Source of the DNA: Sphingomonas sp. Ag1
Lineage (GTDB): Bacteria; Pseudomonadota; Alphaproteobacteria; Sphingomonadales; Sphingomonadaceae
Direction of reading: 5' to 3'
Length of the DNA: 64,000 bases
Assembly (NCBI RefSeq): GCF_000980895.1
Contig: NZ_LAZX01000091.1
Coordinates: forward strand, 62,001 to 126,000
In this document: positions 1 to 8,631 of the stretch, one piece after another
Layout: the number at the start of each line of letters is the position of its first letter
Position numbering within the stretch: position 1 is the stretch's first letter
Program-made: the position numbers and the translations under genes
The notes under the pieces: model-generated
The model's database searches: none
What the model was told of the DNA's origin: nothing
The model's input: only the letters and a program-made list of their open reading frames with translations

Positions 1-1
1 C

Positions 2-1507
2 AAACAGGATATCTTCGGCCTCGGCCTGCTTCAGGTCGTCGCCTGCGGTATTGCGATCACCGCCATCATCGCGGTGTTTGCGCATTTCTCCATTCCCGCC
101 GCGCTTGCGCTCGGCCTGCCGCTGGCGCTGTCCTCGACCGCGCAGGTGCTGCCGCTGCTGCAATCCTCCGGTCGGCTGCGCACCCCCTTTGGCGAACGCG
201 CCTTTTCGATCCTGCTGTTCCAGGATCTCTCGATCATCCCGCTGATCACCATCATCGCCGCGCTGAGCCGCAATCCGGCCGATGCCGGCGGCCCGCCGGG
301 CTGGCTGCTGATCCTCTACACGATCGCCGCCGTCGTCGGGCTGATCGCCGCGGGACGCTTCATCCTGTCGCCCTTGTTCCGCCTGATCGGCAACATGGGC
401 GAACGCGAGATGTTCGTCTTCGCCGCGCTGTTCACCGTCATCGCCAGCGCCGCCTTGATGGAATCGCTCGGCCTTTCCACCGCGCTCGGCGCCTTTGTTG
501 CCGGGGTGATGCTGGCCGACAGCCCGTACCGGCATGAACTGGAGGCCGACGTCGATCCCTTCCGCTCGATCCTGCTCGGCCTGTTCTTCCTCACCATCGG
601 CATGATGCTGAACCTGACGGCGATTGCCGAACGCCCGCTGTTCGTCGTGTCGATGGCGCTGGCGCTGATCGCCACCAAGACGCTGGTCATCTTCGGCCTA
701 GGCCTCCTGTTCAAGATGAACTGGCGCTCGGCGCTCGGCCTTGGCGTATTGCTCAGCCAGGGCGGCGAATTTGGCTTCGTCCTGTTTGCGCAGGCGACCA
801 AGGCGTATCTGATCGCGCCGGAGGCCGCCTCGCTGTTCGGCGCCATCGTCACCTTGTCGATGGCGACCACGCCGTTCCTGATGAGCGCCACCAGGCGGCT
901 GCGCGAGGCGCCGATCATCGCCGAGGAACGCGAGGGACCAAAGGCGGAGGGCGCCAATGCGATCATTGTCGGCTATGGCCGCTTCGGCCAGACGGTCGGG
1001 CAGATGCTGCTGACGCAGGACATTCCCGTCACGCTCATCGACACCGATATCGAGATGATCGACATCGCCGGGGAATTCGGCGCCAAGGTCTATTATGGCG
1101 ACGGCACCCGGCTCGATCTGCTGCGCCAGGCAGGCGCGGCGGAGGCGGAGCTGATCCTGTTCTGCATCGACGACGAACAGGTCACCGCTGAAGTGGTCGA
1201 ATCGGTGCATGAGGCATTTCCCCATGCGGCGATCTATGTGCGCGCCTATGACCGCCGCATGCTGATCAAGCTGAAGGGCAGCCCGGCCAAGCTGGTGGTC
1301 CGCGAAGTGCTCGAATCGGCGGTGAAGATGGCGCGCGGCGCGATGGCGGATCTTGGCATCGACCGCGGCGAGATCGACCGGTCGGAGGCGATGTACCGCG
1401 CCAGCGACCGCGAACGGCTGCGCATCCAGCTGGAGGCTGGCGATATCTATGCCGCCCGCGCGATCGTCGCCGCGGAGCAGCCATGGGGCAGGGGGAACGA
1501 CACATGA
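2..1507 (+). CDS. CPA2-family monovalent cation:proton antiporter (KefB/KefC type), 5' end outside window
   Basis: The reading frame is already open at base 2, so the N-terminus lies left of the window; 501 residues are visible. Most of the visible part is strongly hydrophobic with the conserved CPA2 stretch around LGAFVAGVMLADSPYRHELE. It is followed by a cytoplasmic RCK/TrkA-N Rossmann domain beginning AIIVGYGRFGQTVG (GxGxxG). This layout is that of glutathione-gated K+/H+ antiporters such as KefB and KefC in the inner membrane, which exchange K+ for H+. The stop overlaps the next start by four bases (ATGA), so the two genes are probably translationally coupled. Family assignment is firm; ion specificity and gating ligand are not visible. 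Confidence 0.93.
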   Translation, partial: KQDIFGLGLLQVVACGIAITAIIAVFAHFSIPAALALGLPLALSSTAQVLPLLQSSGRLRTPFGERAFSILLFQDLSIIPLITIIAALSRNPADAGGPPGWLLILYTIAAVVGLIAAGRFILSPLFRLIGNMGEREMFVFAALFTVIASAALMESLGLSTALGAFVAGVMLADSPYRHELEADVDPFRSILLGLFFLTIGMMLNLTAIAERPLFVVSMALALIATKTLVIFGLGLLFKMNWRSALGLGVLLSQGGEFGFVLFAQATKAYLIAPEAASLFGAIVTLSMATTPFLMSATRRLREAPIIAEEREGPKAEGANAIIVGYGRFGQTVGQMLLTQDIPVTLIDTDIEMIDIAGEFGAKVYYGDGTRLDLLRQAGAAEAELILFCIDDEQVTAEVVESVHEAFPHAAIYVRAYDRRMLIKLKGSPAKLVVREVLESAVKMARGAMADLGIDRGEIDRSEAMYRASDRERLRIQLEAGDIYAARAIVAAEQPWGRGNDT

Positions 1508-1836
1508 ACTGGTTGATGGTTCTGGCGGGTCTGTCGGGCGCGCTGGCGGTCGGCGCGGGTGCATTCGGCGCGCATGGCGCCAGCGGGCAGGCGGCCGAAT
1601 GGCTGCGCACCGGCGGCCAGTATCAGTTGATCCACGCCGTGGCCGCTTTGGTCGCCCTCCGCCTCGACCTGCGCGGGCCCGGATGGCTGTTCGTCGTCGG
1701 CGCCGCGATCTTCGCCGGCACGCTCTATCTGATGGCGATGGGCGCCCCGCGTTGGCTCGGCGCGATCACGCCGATCGGCGGTACGTTGCTGATCGCCGGG
1801 TGGCTCTGGCTCGCCTGGGCGGGTGTTCGCGGCTGA
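1504..1836 (+). CDS. DUF423 (YgdD-like) small inner-membrane protein
   Basis: This 110-residue protein starts at the ATG that overlaps the antiporter stop (ATGA). An alternative ATG lies 21 bases upstream inside the antiporter gene. It begins MNWLMVLAGLSGALAVGAGA followed by FGAHG, the typical opening of the DUF423 family, and has about four hydrophobic segments plus the conserved QYQLIHAVAAL stretch. The family is an integral membrane family whose biochemical role is not established. The overlap suggests co-expression with the antiporter, but a functional link is inference. Confidence 0.88.
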   Translation: MNWLMVLAGLSGALAVGAGAFGAHGASGQAAEWLRTGGQYQLIHAVAALVALRLDLRGPGWLFVVGAAIFAGTLYLMAMGAPRWLGAITPIGGTLLIAGWLWLAWAGVRG

Positions 1837-1890
1837 TGGCCAGCGGCCGCGTGTTCGAGGCCAGATTTCTCCGCAGACAGGCCGGATGCA

Positions 1891-2031
1891 TCACGTCTTC
1901 TGCCGGCACGCGGCCGAACAATAGACCACCGCGTCCCAGTCGCGCGCCCATTTCTTTCGCCAGCTGAACGGCCGCTGGCACACCGGACAGGTCTTGGTCG
2001 GCAAGTCGCGCTTGGCAACGCCGTTGGGCAT
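1891..2031 (-). CDS. DUF2256 small zinc-ribbon-like protein
   Basis: The 46-codon frame encodes a basic protein with [18 protein letters not shown] and then YCSAACR. The two pairs of cysteines form a likely zinc ribbon, and the RPFxWRKKW core is the DUF2256 signature. Its ATG shares one base with the aroB stop (TGATG), so it is the last gene of the aroK-aroB-DUF2256 minus-strand operon and is probably made by termination-reinitiation. The family has no established function. A longer upstream extension of this frame lies inside aroB in another frame and is not considered coding. Confidence 0.85.
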   Translation of the reverse strand: MPNGVAKRDLPTKTCPVCQRPFSWRKKWARDWDAVVYCSAACRQKT

Positions 2032-3131
2032 CAGCGCGGCTGGATTGCCAGGAATTCGCGCACATCGTCCAGCGACACCTGCTTGTCGAGGTAGGTCTGC
2101 CCGATCCCGCGCGCGAGAAGAAACGGGATATTTCCGCCACTTGCCTTCTTGTCGTGGCGCATATGCTCGACCAGCCGCTCGGCCGGCGCATCGATCCCCG
2201 CCGCCGCCAGCCCGCTCGGCAACCCCGCCGCCTGCCAATGCGCCGCCACCCGCACCGCATCCTCGATCGGGCACAAACCGTGCGCCGCGGAATAACCAAA
2301 CGCCAGCGCACACCCCGCCGCCACCGCTTCGCCATGCAGCAGCTTGTCGGAAAACCCCGCCTCCGCCTCCAGCGCATGGCCGAACGTGTGGCCCAGGTTC
2401 AGCAGCGCCCGGCGCCCCAGCGTCTCGAACTCATCCTCACCCACGATCCGCGCCTTGGCCGCGACCGAATGGGCGATGGCATATTCCCTCGCCGCCGAGT
2501 CACCCGCGAGCAGCTTCTCGCCGTTTGCCTCACACCAGGCGAAAAAGTCCGCATCGTCGATCAGCCCGTATTTGACGACCTCGGCATAGCCGGCGCGCAA
2601 CTCGCGCAGCGGCAGCGTGTCGAGTACCGACGGGTCGATCAGCACCACCTTGGGCTGGTGAAAGGCCCCGATCAGATTTTTGCCCGCGCGCGTGTTGATA
2701 CCGGTCTTGCCGCCCACCGAAGAATCCACCTGCGACAGCAAGGTAGTGGGAATCTGCACGAAGCCGCACCCCCGCTTCAGGATCGCGGTGGCAAAGCCGA
2801 CCAGGTCACCGATCACCCCGCCGCCCAGCGCCACCACATGGTCGCCGCGCTCGACACCCATCGCCAGCAACTGATCGGTCAGCGATTCCAGCGTCGCCCA
2901 GCTCTTTGACTTCTCACCCGCCGGGATGATGATCGCCTCGCTCTCAATTCCCGCCGCGGTCAGCGATGATCGCAGCGTGGCGAGATGGGCGCCGACATTG
3001 GCGTCCGCGACGATCGGCACCCGGCGCTTGCCGACCAGCGGCGCGAGGCGCTCGCCCGCGCGAGTCAGCAGTCCCGCCTCGATCACCACGTCATAGCTGC
3101 GCGTCCCCAGCGCCACCTGCACAATCGTCAT
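2031..3131 (-). CDS. aroB: 3-dehydroquinate synthase
   Basis: AroB converts DAHP to 3-dehydroquinate, the second step of the shikimate pathway, in the cytosol using NAD+ and a divalent metal. The 366-residue product has the NAD-binding stretch [15 protein letters not shown], the substrate and metal region [13 protein letters not shown], and [12 protein letters not shown] with the metal-binding histidines. The start is chosen as the ATG overlapping the aroK stop (ATGA), giving [15 protein letters not shown], a normal AroB N-terminus. The open frame extends further upstream, but only through aroK. Its stop overlaps the DUF2256 start by one base. Confidence 0.97.
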   Translation of the reverse strand: MTIVQVALGTRSYDVVIEAGLLTRAGERLAPLVGKRRVPIVADANVGAHLATLRSSLTAAGIESEAIIIPAGEKSKSWATLESLTDQLLAMGVERGDHVVALGGGVIGDLVGFATAILKRGCGFVQIPTTLLSQVDSSVGGKTGINTRAGKNLIGAFHQPKVVLIDPSVLDTLPLRELRAGYAEVVKYGLIDDADFFAWCEANGEKLLAGDSAAREYAIAHSVAAKARIVGEDEFETLGRRALLNLGHTFGHALEAEAGFSDKLLHGEAVAAGCALAFGYSAAHGLCPIEDAVRVAAHWQAAGLPSGLAAAGIDAPAERLVEHMRHDKKASGGNIPFLLARGIGQTYLDKQVSLDDVREFLAIQPR

Positions 3132-3691
3132 GCGTTCCCGTACCCAATCGCTTTCAGGATCGCGCGCACGGTCGCTTCGTGCGGCGCATTGTTGCTCGTC
3201 ACATGGATGTCGGCCTGCGCGTAGAGCGGATTGCGCACCTCGGCGAGCTCGCGCAGCACCTTCGCCGGGTCCTTGCCGCGCAGCAGCGGCCGCGTATCGC
3301 GCCGGCGCACCCGGTCGACCAGCACGTCGATATCCGCGTCCAGCCACACGGACAGCGCATCGGACAGGATCAGCTGGCGTGTCGCATCATTGATGAACGC
3401 GCCGCCCCCGGTCGCGATCACCTTGGGTCGCCCGTCGATCAGCCGCTGGATCACCCGTCGCTCGCCATCGCGAAAATAAGGCTCGCCGAATTGCGCGAAT
3501 ATTTCCGCGATCGACATGCCCGCGGCTTCCTCGATCGCATTGTCAGCGTCGACGAAGGGCAGGCCAAGCCGTTGCGCCAGCCGCTTGCCCACGGTGGATT
3601 TGCCCACGCCCATCAGGCCGACCAGCACGATCGGTTCACGCTGCCAGCGGCTCTTGCGGTCGCGGTTGGATGGGGCGGGGCTTTGCAACAT
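3128..3691 (-). CDS. aroK: Shikimate kinase
   Basis: The 187-residue product phosphorylates shikimate using ATP. It shows the P-loop GLMGVGKSTVGKRLA, the substrate-binding FVDAD, the GGG turn in ATGGGAFI and the lid arginines around RDTRPLLRG. The start is placed at MLQSPAPS; an in-frame ATG 13 codons upstream would add a proline/arginine-rich extension with no family support. It is the first gene of the aroK-aroB-DUF2256 operon and overlaps aroB by four bases, the usual proteobacterial pairing of two shikimate-pathway enzymes. Confidence 0.96.
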   Translation of the reverse strand: MLQSPAPSNRDRKSRWQREPIVLVGLMGVGKSTVGKRLAQRLGLPFVDADNAIEEAAGMSIAEIFAQFGEPYFRDGERRVIQRLIDGRPKVIATGGGAFINDATRQLILSDALSVWLDADIDVLVDRVRRRDTRPLLRGKDPAKVLRELAEVRNPLYAQADIHVTSNNAPHEATVRAILKAIGYGNA

Positions 3692-3794
3692 GGGTCTGCG
3701 GGCTATACAGCGCGTCGGCGCCCCGGGCACAAGGCTCGCGGAAGGTTAGGCTCGACGCTGGCGGGTTTTGCCGGCGTCGTACAGGGTGTGGAAC

Positions 3795-3932
3795 ATGTCG
3801 CGGTTGATCGTCTCGCTGGTGGTACTCCTGGTCGTCGTGATCGGCGGGTTGTTCTTCCTCGCGGGCAGCGCGACCGAAAAGCCCACCACGCGTGTCGAGA
3901 AGGCGGTCGAGCTTGGCAACCTCGCGGGTTAG
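3795..3932 (+). CDS. Small single-pass membrane protein (45 residues), unknown
   Basis: The ATG opens a 45-codon frame encoding MSRLIVSLVVLLVVVIGG, one strong N-terminal transmembrane helix, then a short charged tail that ends ELGNLAG. It sits between the divergent aroK start and the large secreted unknown gene, and its 3' end overlaps the GTG proposed for that gene by about 40 bases. Codon use matches its neighbours. I do not recognise a family. The hydrophobic helix, compact position and overlap make it a plausible real gene, but no homology was tested. Confidence 0.6.
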   Translation: MSRLIVSLVVLLVVVIGGLFFLAGSATEKPTTRVEKAVELGNLAG

Positions 3933-5676
3933 GCTGCTGGCGGCGCTCGCCGCAGCAGGATCATTGGCAGCAGCGGCGGTCGCACAGAACGCGCAGGCAC
4001 CCGAATCACTCTTGCCGCCCGGCTTCGGCGAGCCGGTTGCGCCGCCCCCGGCCCAGGCGCCCAGCAACCAGACGGTTCAGCCGCTGCCACAAGCGCCGCT
4101 AGACCTGCCGGCGCCGGAGGCAAGCCCGTCGCCCATCCCGACGCCGACACCGCCGAGTGCCGCGGAACTGGCGAAATATGAGATGCCGCTGTTCGCGCGG
4201 CGCTCGCTGTCAATCGTTGGCCCCATCGGTCAGCCGGAGGGAGGCGTTGCGCCGAACGCGTTCGGCGACGCCGACGGCGGCTACCTCCAGGGGCTGATGC
4301 GCCGCCTGTCCGCGCCGCTGCCGTCGCGCTGGCTGTCGATCGCGCTTCGCCGCGCGTTGATGTCGCGCATCGATACGCCCGCCGGCCTCAACGGCGCCGA
4401 TTTCGCCGCAGAGCGCGCGTGGCTGTTGCTCCGGATGGGCGAATCGGTCGCGGCGCGCAGCGTGATCGAGAGCGTCGACACGATGAACGCGACCCCCAAA
4501 TACGAACAGGTCGCGATGCAGGCGATGCTCGCCAATGGCGACCCGGGCGGTCTGTGCACGCTGGCAGAGGCGCCACAGGATCGGGCGCGTGGCTGGATCC
4601 TCGCGCGGGCCATGTGTGCGTCGCTCGGCAATGAGGAAGGCGCCGGGCGCGCGCTGATCGATGCCGCGCGTCGCCAGCGGGTGGCCAGCGGCATTGACCT
4701 GGCGCTTGCCCGCAAGGTCGTCGGCGCAGGGCTGGGCAGCCGCCAGGCGGTGACGATCGAATGGGATCCGGTGGTTCAATTGACCAGCTGGCGCTTCGGG
4801 CTGGCGACGGCGACCGGAGTCGCCGTGCCAACCGAACTATATGAGACCGTCGGGCCGCAGGTGACCGGCTGGCGCGCGCTGGCGCCGGCCATCCCCATCG
4901 CCGATCGCGCCGCCGCCGCGGAAACCGCCGCTGCAATGGGCGTGCTGTCCAGTGCGGCGCTGGTGGATCTGTACGCAGCCCTTGATGCTGGCGAGGATAC
5001 GCCGGCGGCGCTCGGCGCGATCGCGTCGGACCTGCGCTCGGCCTATGTCGGTGCCGACATCGCCACGCGTCTGGGTGCGCTGCGCCAATTGTGGGATGGC
5101 GTGGAAACGCCGCAGGCCCGCTATGCGCGCTACATCCTGACGGCGCGCGCCGCCGCGCGGATCCGCCCGGTCGACGGTCGGGAGGAGGCCAATCGCATCG
5201 TCGCTTCCATGTTGTCGGCGGGGCTCGACCGTACCGCGCAACGCTGGCGCGGCCAGGTCGACGAGGGCAGCGATGCCTGGGCCATGCTGGAATTGTCCGA
5301 TCCGGACGCCAGGACTCGGCTCGGTTATGGCGCGGTGGGCAAATATGCGGGCAGCGGCAATGCGACGCTGAAGCGGCAGTTGTTCTTCGCTGGTTTGGCC
5401 GGTCTCGGCCGTCTTTCCCCGCAAGAGGTCGAAAGCGGCGCCGAGTCGCTGGACGTGCCGATCGGCGTGCAGAACAGCTGGACGCGCGCGCTGGATCGCG
5501 CCGTGCGCGACCGGCAGCCCGCCACGGTGCTGCTGCTGTCCGGGATTGGCATGCAGGCGGACTCCTGGCGGGCAATACCGCCGGCCGCGCTCTATCGGAT
5601 CGTCGCTGCGCTGCGCGCGGTGGGGCTGGATGGCGAGGCGCGGATGATCGCCGTCGAGGCGCTCACGCGGGCCTGA
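3892..5676 (+). CDS. Large secreted alpha-helical protein, unknown function
   Basis: The 594-residue product begins at a GTG with an arginine-rich n-region, a hydrophobic core (VRLLAALAAAGSLAAAAVAQ) and a likely cleavage after AVAQ. A TTG seven codons later is an alternative start. Residues 30-85 are proline/alanine-rich, a likely linker. The remainder is rich in alanine and leucine with an even helical periodicity (LMRRLSAPLPSRWLSIAL, LSAGLDRTAQRWRGQV), which resembles a helical-repeat solenoid, though I see no clear TPR consensus. It lies directly before xerD with a 4-base gap, so it is probably co-transcribed. I do not recognise a named family. Confidence 0.85.
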   Translation: MSRRRSSLATSRVRLLAALAAAGSLAAAAVAQNAQAPESLLPPGFGEPVAPPPAQAPSNQTVQPLPQAPLDLPAPEASPSPIPTPTPPSAAELAKYEMPLFARRSLSIVGPIGQPEGGVAPNAFGDADGGYLQGLMRRLSAPLPSRWLSIALRRALMSRIDTPAGLNGADFAAERAWLLLRMGESVAARSVIESVDTMNATPKYEQVAMQAMLANGDPGGLCTLAEAPQDRARGWILARAMCASLGNEEGAGRALIDAARRQRVASGIDLALARKVVGAGLGSRQAVTIEWDPVVQLTSWRFGLATATGVAVPTELYETVGPQVTGWRALAPAIPIADRAAAAETAAAMGVLSSAALVDLYAALDAGEDTPAALGAIASDLRSAYVGADIATRLGALRQLWDGVETPQARYARYILTARAAARIRPVDGREEANRIVASMLSAGLDRTAQRWRGQVDEGSDAWAMLELSDPDARTRLGYGAVGKYAGSGNATLKRQLFFAGLAGLGRLSPQEVESGAESLDVPIGVQNSWTRALDRAVRDRQPATVLLLSGIGMQADSWRAIPPAALYRIVAALRAVGLDGEARMIAVEALTRA

Positions 5677-5680
5677 CCGG

Positions 5681-6577
5681 ATGGGCGATACGGCCCTCAT
5701 CGACCGCTTTCTGGAGATGATGGCGGCGCAGGCGGGCGCCGCGCGCAACACGATCGCCGCCTATCGCAGCGATCTCTTGCTTGCGTCGGAAGCGCTGGAT
5801 GGCCGCTTGGCCGAGGCGAATGCCGACATGATCGGGCGGCTTGCAAGCGGCTGGTCCGCGCTGGCCCGGTCGACCGTGTCGCGCAAGGCATCAGCGCTCC
5901 GGCGCTTCTTCACCTTCCTCGCGGAAGAAGGGTTGCGGGCGGACGATCCGGGCGCGGCGCTGCCGCAGCCGGCACGCCGTCGTCCGCTTCCCCGCACGCT
6001 CAGCCATGCCGACGTCGATCGGCTGTTCGCGGTCGTAGCGGCGCGACTCGCGCGTGATCCGCCGCTCGCTCCCGATATGCGCAACGCGGCGCTGCTGGAA
6101 CTGCTGTACGGTTCGGGCCTGCGCGCGACCGAGCTCGTGTCGTTGCCGCGCAATGCCATTCATCCCGATCGGCCCTTCATCATCCTCTCGGGCAAAGGCG
6201 GCAAGGAACGGCTGGTGCCGATATCCGACCGCGCCCGTGCCGCCGTCGCGCAATGGCGCGATCATGTCCCCGCGGACGACAAGTTCCTGTTTCCGTCCGG
6301 TACCACGCACATTTCGCGCGTGCGGCTGTTTCAGATCATCCGGGCGCTTGGTGCCGAAGCCGGTATCCCGCCCGATCGCATCAGCCCGCATGTGCTTCGT
6401 CACGCCTTTGCCACCCACTTGCTTGAGGGGGGCGCAGATCTTCGTGCGCTCCAAGCAATGCTGGGGCATGCCGACATTGCGACGACGGAAATCTACACAC
6501 ATGTCGATCGTGCCCGGTTGGTCACGCTGGTCAATGAACGGCACCCGCTCGTTGACGTGGCGAAACCGCGCGCCTAG
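5681..6577 (+). CDS. xerD: Site-specific tyrosine recombinase XerD
   Basis: The 298-residue protein has an N-terminal SAM-like core-binding domain (residues about 1-90) and a C-terminal catalytic domain. The catalytic set is visible: arginine in YGSGLRATELVSL, lysine in GKGGKERLVPI, HVLRHAFATHLL (HxxR) and the nucleophilic tyrosine in TTEIYTHVD. With XerC it resolves chromosome dimers at dif at the division septum. Length and the absence of mobile-element neighbours argue for the housekeeping recombinase rather than an integrase. XerC is encoded separately at 49823-50707. The gene begins 4 bases after the upstream unknown gene and ends 9 bases before accA. Confidence 0.92.
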   Translation: MGDTALIDRFLEMMAAQAGAARNTIAAYRSDLLLASEALDGRLAEANADMIGRLASGWSALARSTVSRKASALRRFFTFLAEEGLRADDPGAALPQPARRRPLPRTLSHADVDRLFAVVAARLARDPPLAPDMRNAALLELLYGSGLRATELVSLPRNAIHPDRPFIILSGKGGKERLVPISDRARAAVAQWRDHVPADDKFLFPSGTTHISRVRLFQIIRALGAEAGIPPDRISPHVLRHAFATHLLEGGADLRALQAMLGHADIATTEIYTHVDRARLVTLVNERHPLVDVAKPRA

Positions 6578-6586
6578 CTCCGCGCG

Positions 6587-7540
6587 ATGGCGACTTTCCT
6601 CGACTTTGAAAAACCCATTGCCGAACTGCAGGCACGGATCGACGAACTACGCGATACCGGCGCCGAGGGCGGTGTCGACATCGCGGCAGAGGTCGCGAAG
6701 CTTCAGGCGAAATCCGATCGGCTCCTGAAGGAAACCTTTTCCAAGCTGACGCCGTGGCAGAAGACCCAGGTTGCCCGGCATCCCGAGCGGCCGCACTTCA
6801 AACATTATGTGGCTGGGCTGTTCGACGAGTTCATCCCGCTCGCCGGCGATCGCGCCTTTGGCGACGATCAGGCCATCATTGGCGGGTTCGCCAGTTTCCG
6901 CGGGCAGCGTGTGCTGGTGATGGGACATGAGAAGGGTGACGACACCACCTCCCGTCTCCGCCACAATTTCGGCATGGGCAAGCCGGAGGGGTATCGCAAG
7001 GCGGTGCGCCTGATCTCGCTCGCTGATCGCTTCAACCTGCCGATCGTGACCCTGGTCGACACGTCCGGCGCTTTCCCGGGCCTGCAGGCGGAGGAGCGTG
7101 GCCAGGCCGAGGCGATCGCGCGCTCGACCGAGGCGTGTCTCGCCGCCGGCGTGCCCTTCGTATCGGCGGTCGTGGGCGAGGGCGGCTCGGGCGGCGCCGT
7201 TGCGCTGGCCAGCGGTAATCGCGTGCTGATGTTCGAACACGCCGTCTATTCGGTCATCTCGCCCGAAGGCTGCGCCTCCATCCTGTGGCGCACGGCCGAC
7301 AAGGCGGCCGACGCGGCTGAAGCGATGAAGGTAACGGCGCAGGATCTGAAGGCGCTTGGCGTGATCGACACGATCGTGCCCGAGCCGCTGGGCGGCGCGC
7401 ATCGCGGCCCCTCGGCAGCAATCGGCGCGCTGGGGGACGCGATCGAATCGGCGCTCGGGGAATTGCGCGGCATGGATGCGGTCGCGCTGCGGCGCGAACG
7501 GCGCGAGAAGTTCCTCGCGATGGGCCGCGCGCTTAGCTGA
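6587..7540 (+). CDS. accA: Acetyl-CoA carboxylase carboxyltransferase subunit alpha
   Basis: AccA pairs with AccD to transfer the carboxyl group from biotinyl-BCCP to acetyl-CoA, giving malonyl-CoA for fatty acid synthesis. The 317-residue length and the hallmark segments are standard for bacterial Acc[67 protein letters not shown] and [11 protein letters not shown]. It follows xerD by 9 bases and is closed by a perfect 16-bp GC-rich hairpin with a T-tract, so it is probably the last gene of its transcription unit. Confidence 0.97.
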   Translation: MATFLDFEKPIAELQARIDELRDTGAEGGVDIAAEVAKLQAKSDRLLKETFSKLTPWQKTQVARHPERPHFKHYVAGLFDEFIPLAGDRAFGDDQAIIGGFASFRGQRVLVMGHEKGDDTTSRLRHNFGMGKPEGYRKAVRLISLADRFNLPIVTLVDTSGAFPGLQAEERGQAEAIARSTEACLAAGVPFVSAVVGEGGSGGAVALASGNRVLMFEHAVYSVISPEGCASILWRTADKAADAAEAMKVTAQDLKALGVIDTIVPEPLGGAHRGPSAAIGALGDAIESALGELRGMDAVALRRERREKFLAMGRALS

Positions 7541-7552
7541 CGCGAGGCAAAA

Positions 7553-7588
7553 GAAAAGGGCGGCGAGCCGAAGCTCGCCGCCCTTTTC
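7553..7588. terminator. Strong bidirectional intrinsic terminator between accA and the Flp pilin gene
   Basis: A perfect 16-bp stem (GAAAAGGGCGGCGAGC against its complement) closes on a CGAA loop and is followed on the plus strand by a run of seven T. On the minus strand the stem is followed by TTTTGCC. It lies 12 bases after the accA stop and 24 bases after the convergent pilin stop, so it can serve both genes. Confidence 0.93.
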
Positions 7589-7612
7589 TTTTTTTGACGA
7601 TAGCGCGGACGA

Positions 7613-7789
7613 TTATTTAGGCGCGCCGTCCTTCATCGTCGTCGAGACCTTGCTGAAGGTCGAAGTCAGTTGGTTGCCCAGCGTGCCCATGGCTGCAATG
7701 GCGGCGACGGCGATCAGGGCGGCGATCAGGCCGTATTCGATCGCGGTGGCACCCTTGGAATTCTTGAGGAATGCGCGCATCTTCTGCAT
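7613..7789 (-). CDS. Flp family type IVb pilin
   Basis: The 58-residue prepilin has a short basic leader, the prepilin peptidase site and helix start KGATAIEYGLIAALIAV (cleavage expected between G and A, with the conserved Glu at mature position 5), and a short polar C-terminus. Flp pilins assemble into adhesive pili through the Tad/Cpa secretion machinery. The start is set at MQKMRAFLKNS, which has a good GGAGA ribosome site; the longer frame upstream is ignored. No tad/cpa genes are present nearby, so export machinery must be encoded elsewhere. A second Flp-like pilin lies upstream on the same strand. Confidence 0.93.
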   Translation of the reverse strand: MQKMRAFLKNSKGATAIEYGLIAALIAVAAIAAMGTLGNQLTSTFSKVSTTMKDGAPK

Positions 7790-7892
7790 GTTCGGTCTCC
7801 AGTGGTTGTCTAACGCTTCAGTCACCCGACCGGATGAAGGTGCCCCCCGCTCCGGTACCCACCCCAATTAACGTGGCCAGGTTGAAAAACAT

Positions 7893-8120
7893 TTAAGGGC
7901 CGTTGCGGCTGGGCGGATTGAGGACGGCGGTGACGCTGCTGCTGAGGTCGTTCCACATACTTGTCGTCTTTTCCGCCAAGCCGGCCACGCTTGCCATGAT
8001 CGCAATCACGATCAGGGCGAGGATGAACCCATATTCGACCGCGGTGGCACCACGCTGATCGCCTGCAAGCCGCAGGGTTGCGGCAAGCGCGCGTTTGATC
8101 GCTGAAGGGCCTCGGTGCAT
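7893..8120 (-). CDS. Second Flp-like type IVb pilin
   Basis: The 75-residue product has the motif QRGATAVEYGFILALIVIAI, again with G/A cleavage and Glu at mature position 5, then a 30-residue polar tail. The leader is longer than usual; the start is placed at MHRGPSAIKRAL, but an ATG 16 codons upstream overlaps the divergent mutT start and is less likely. It shares the core with the 58-residue pilin but has a different C-terminus, so it may be a minor pilin. It is divergent from the NUDIX gene with only 39 bases between starts. Confidence 0.85.
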   Translation of the reverse strand: MHRGPSAIKRALAATLRLAGDQRGATAVEYGFILALIVIAIMASVAGLAEKTTSMWNDLSSSVTAVLNPPSRNGP

Positions 8121-8159
8121 GCGCTGCTGATCGCATGGCTGTGTTAAGGAAAGGTCGAC

Positions 8160-8600
8160 ATGCCCCATCGCGCCAGCGCGCCTTCTCTACCGATGCTGGT
8201 GGTCGCCGCTGCGCTGATCGCGGCGGATGGCCGGATCCTGGTTCAGCAACGCCCGCTCAACAAGCATCATGGCGGCCTGTGGGAGTTCCCGGGCGGCAAG
8301 GTGGAGCCAGGCGAGACACCCGAGGCGGCCTTGGCTCGCGAGCTGGCGGAGGAACTCGGAATCGGGGTTGAAGCTGCGGACCTTCACCCCGTCGCCTTTT
8401 CGCGCGGCAGCGCTGGCGATCGCCCGATGGTCCTGCTCCTCTATCGTGCCGAACGGTGGGAGGGGACTGCGCAGGCAATCGAAGCCCCGGCAATCCGCTG
8501 GGTCGCGACCGAGGAACTGGCCGCACTGGCCATGCCGCCCGCCGACCGGCCGCTCGCCGAGGCGCTGATGGCGCTGATGGCGCTGATGGCGCTGCGCTAA
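8160..8600 (+). CDS. mutT: MutT-type NUDIX hydrolase ((d)NTP pyrophosphohydrolase)
   Basis: The 146-residue protein has an intact Nudix box, GGKVEPGETPEAALARELAE followed by ELGI, fitting Gx5Ex7REUxEExGU. The sequence context LWEFPGGKVE is typical of MutT/8-oxo-dGTPases that hydrolyse oxidised nucleotides and so prevent A:T to C:G transversions. The C-terminus ends in three copies of a 9-base direct repeat that encode ALM-ALM-ALM, an unusual hydrophobic tail. Substrate is inferred from similarity only. Confidence 0.88.
   Translation: MPHRASAPSLPMLVVAAALIAADGRILVQQRPLNKHHGGLWEFPGGKVEPGETPEAALARELAEELGIGVEAADLHPVAFSRGSAGDRPMVLLLYRAERWEGTAQAIEAPAIRWVATEELAALAMPPADRPLAEALMALMALMALR
8562..8588 (+). 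repeat. Three tandem 9-bp repeats at the 3' end of the NUDIX gene
   Basis: GCGCTGATG occurs three times in a row, followed by GCGCTGCGC. The unit is a multiple of three, so copy-number change would add or remove ALM residues at the protein C-terminus without a frameshift. Confidence 0.9.
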
Positions 8601-8631
8601 CGCCCATCGCGCGGACGCGACGCCCGGCAAG

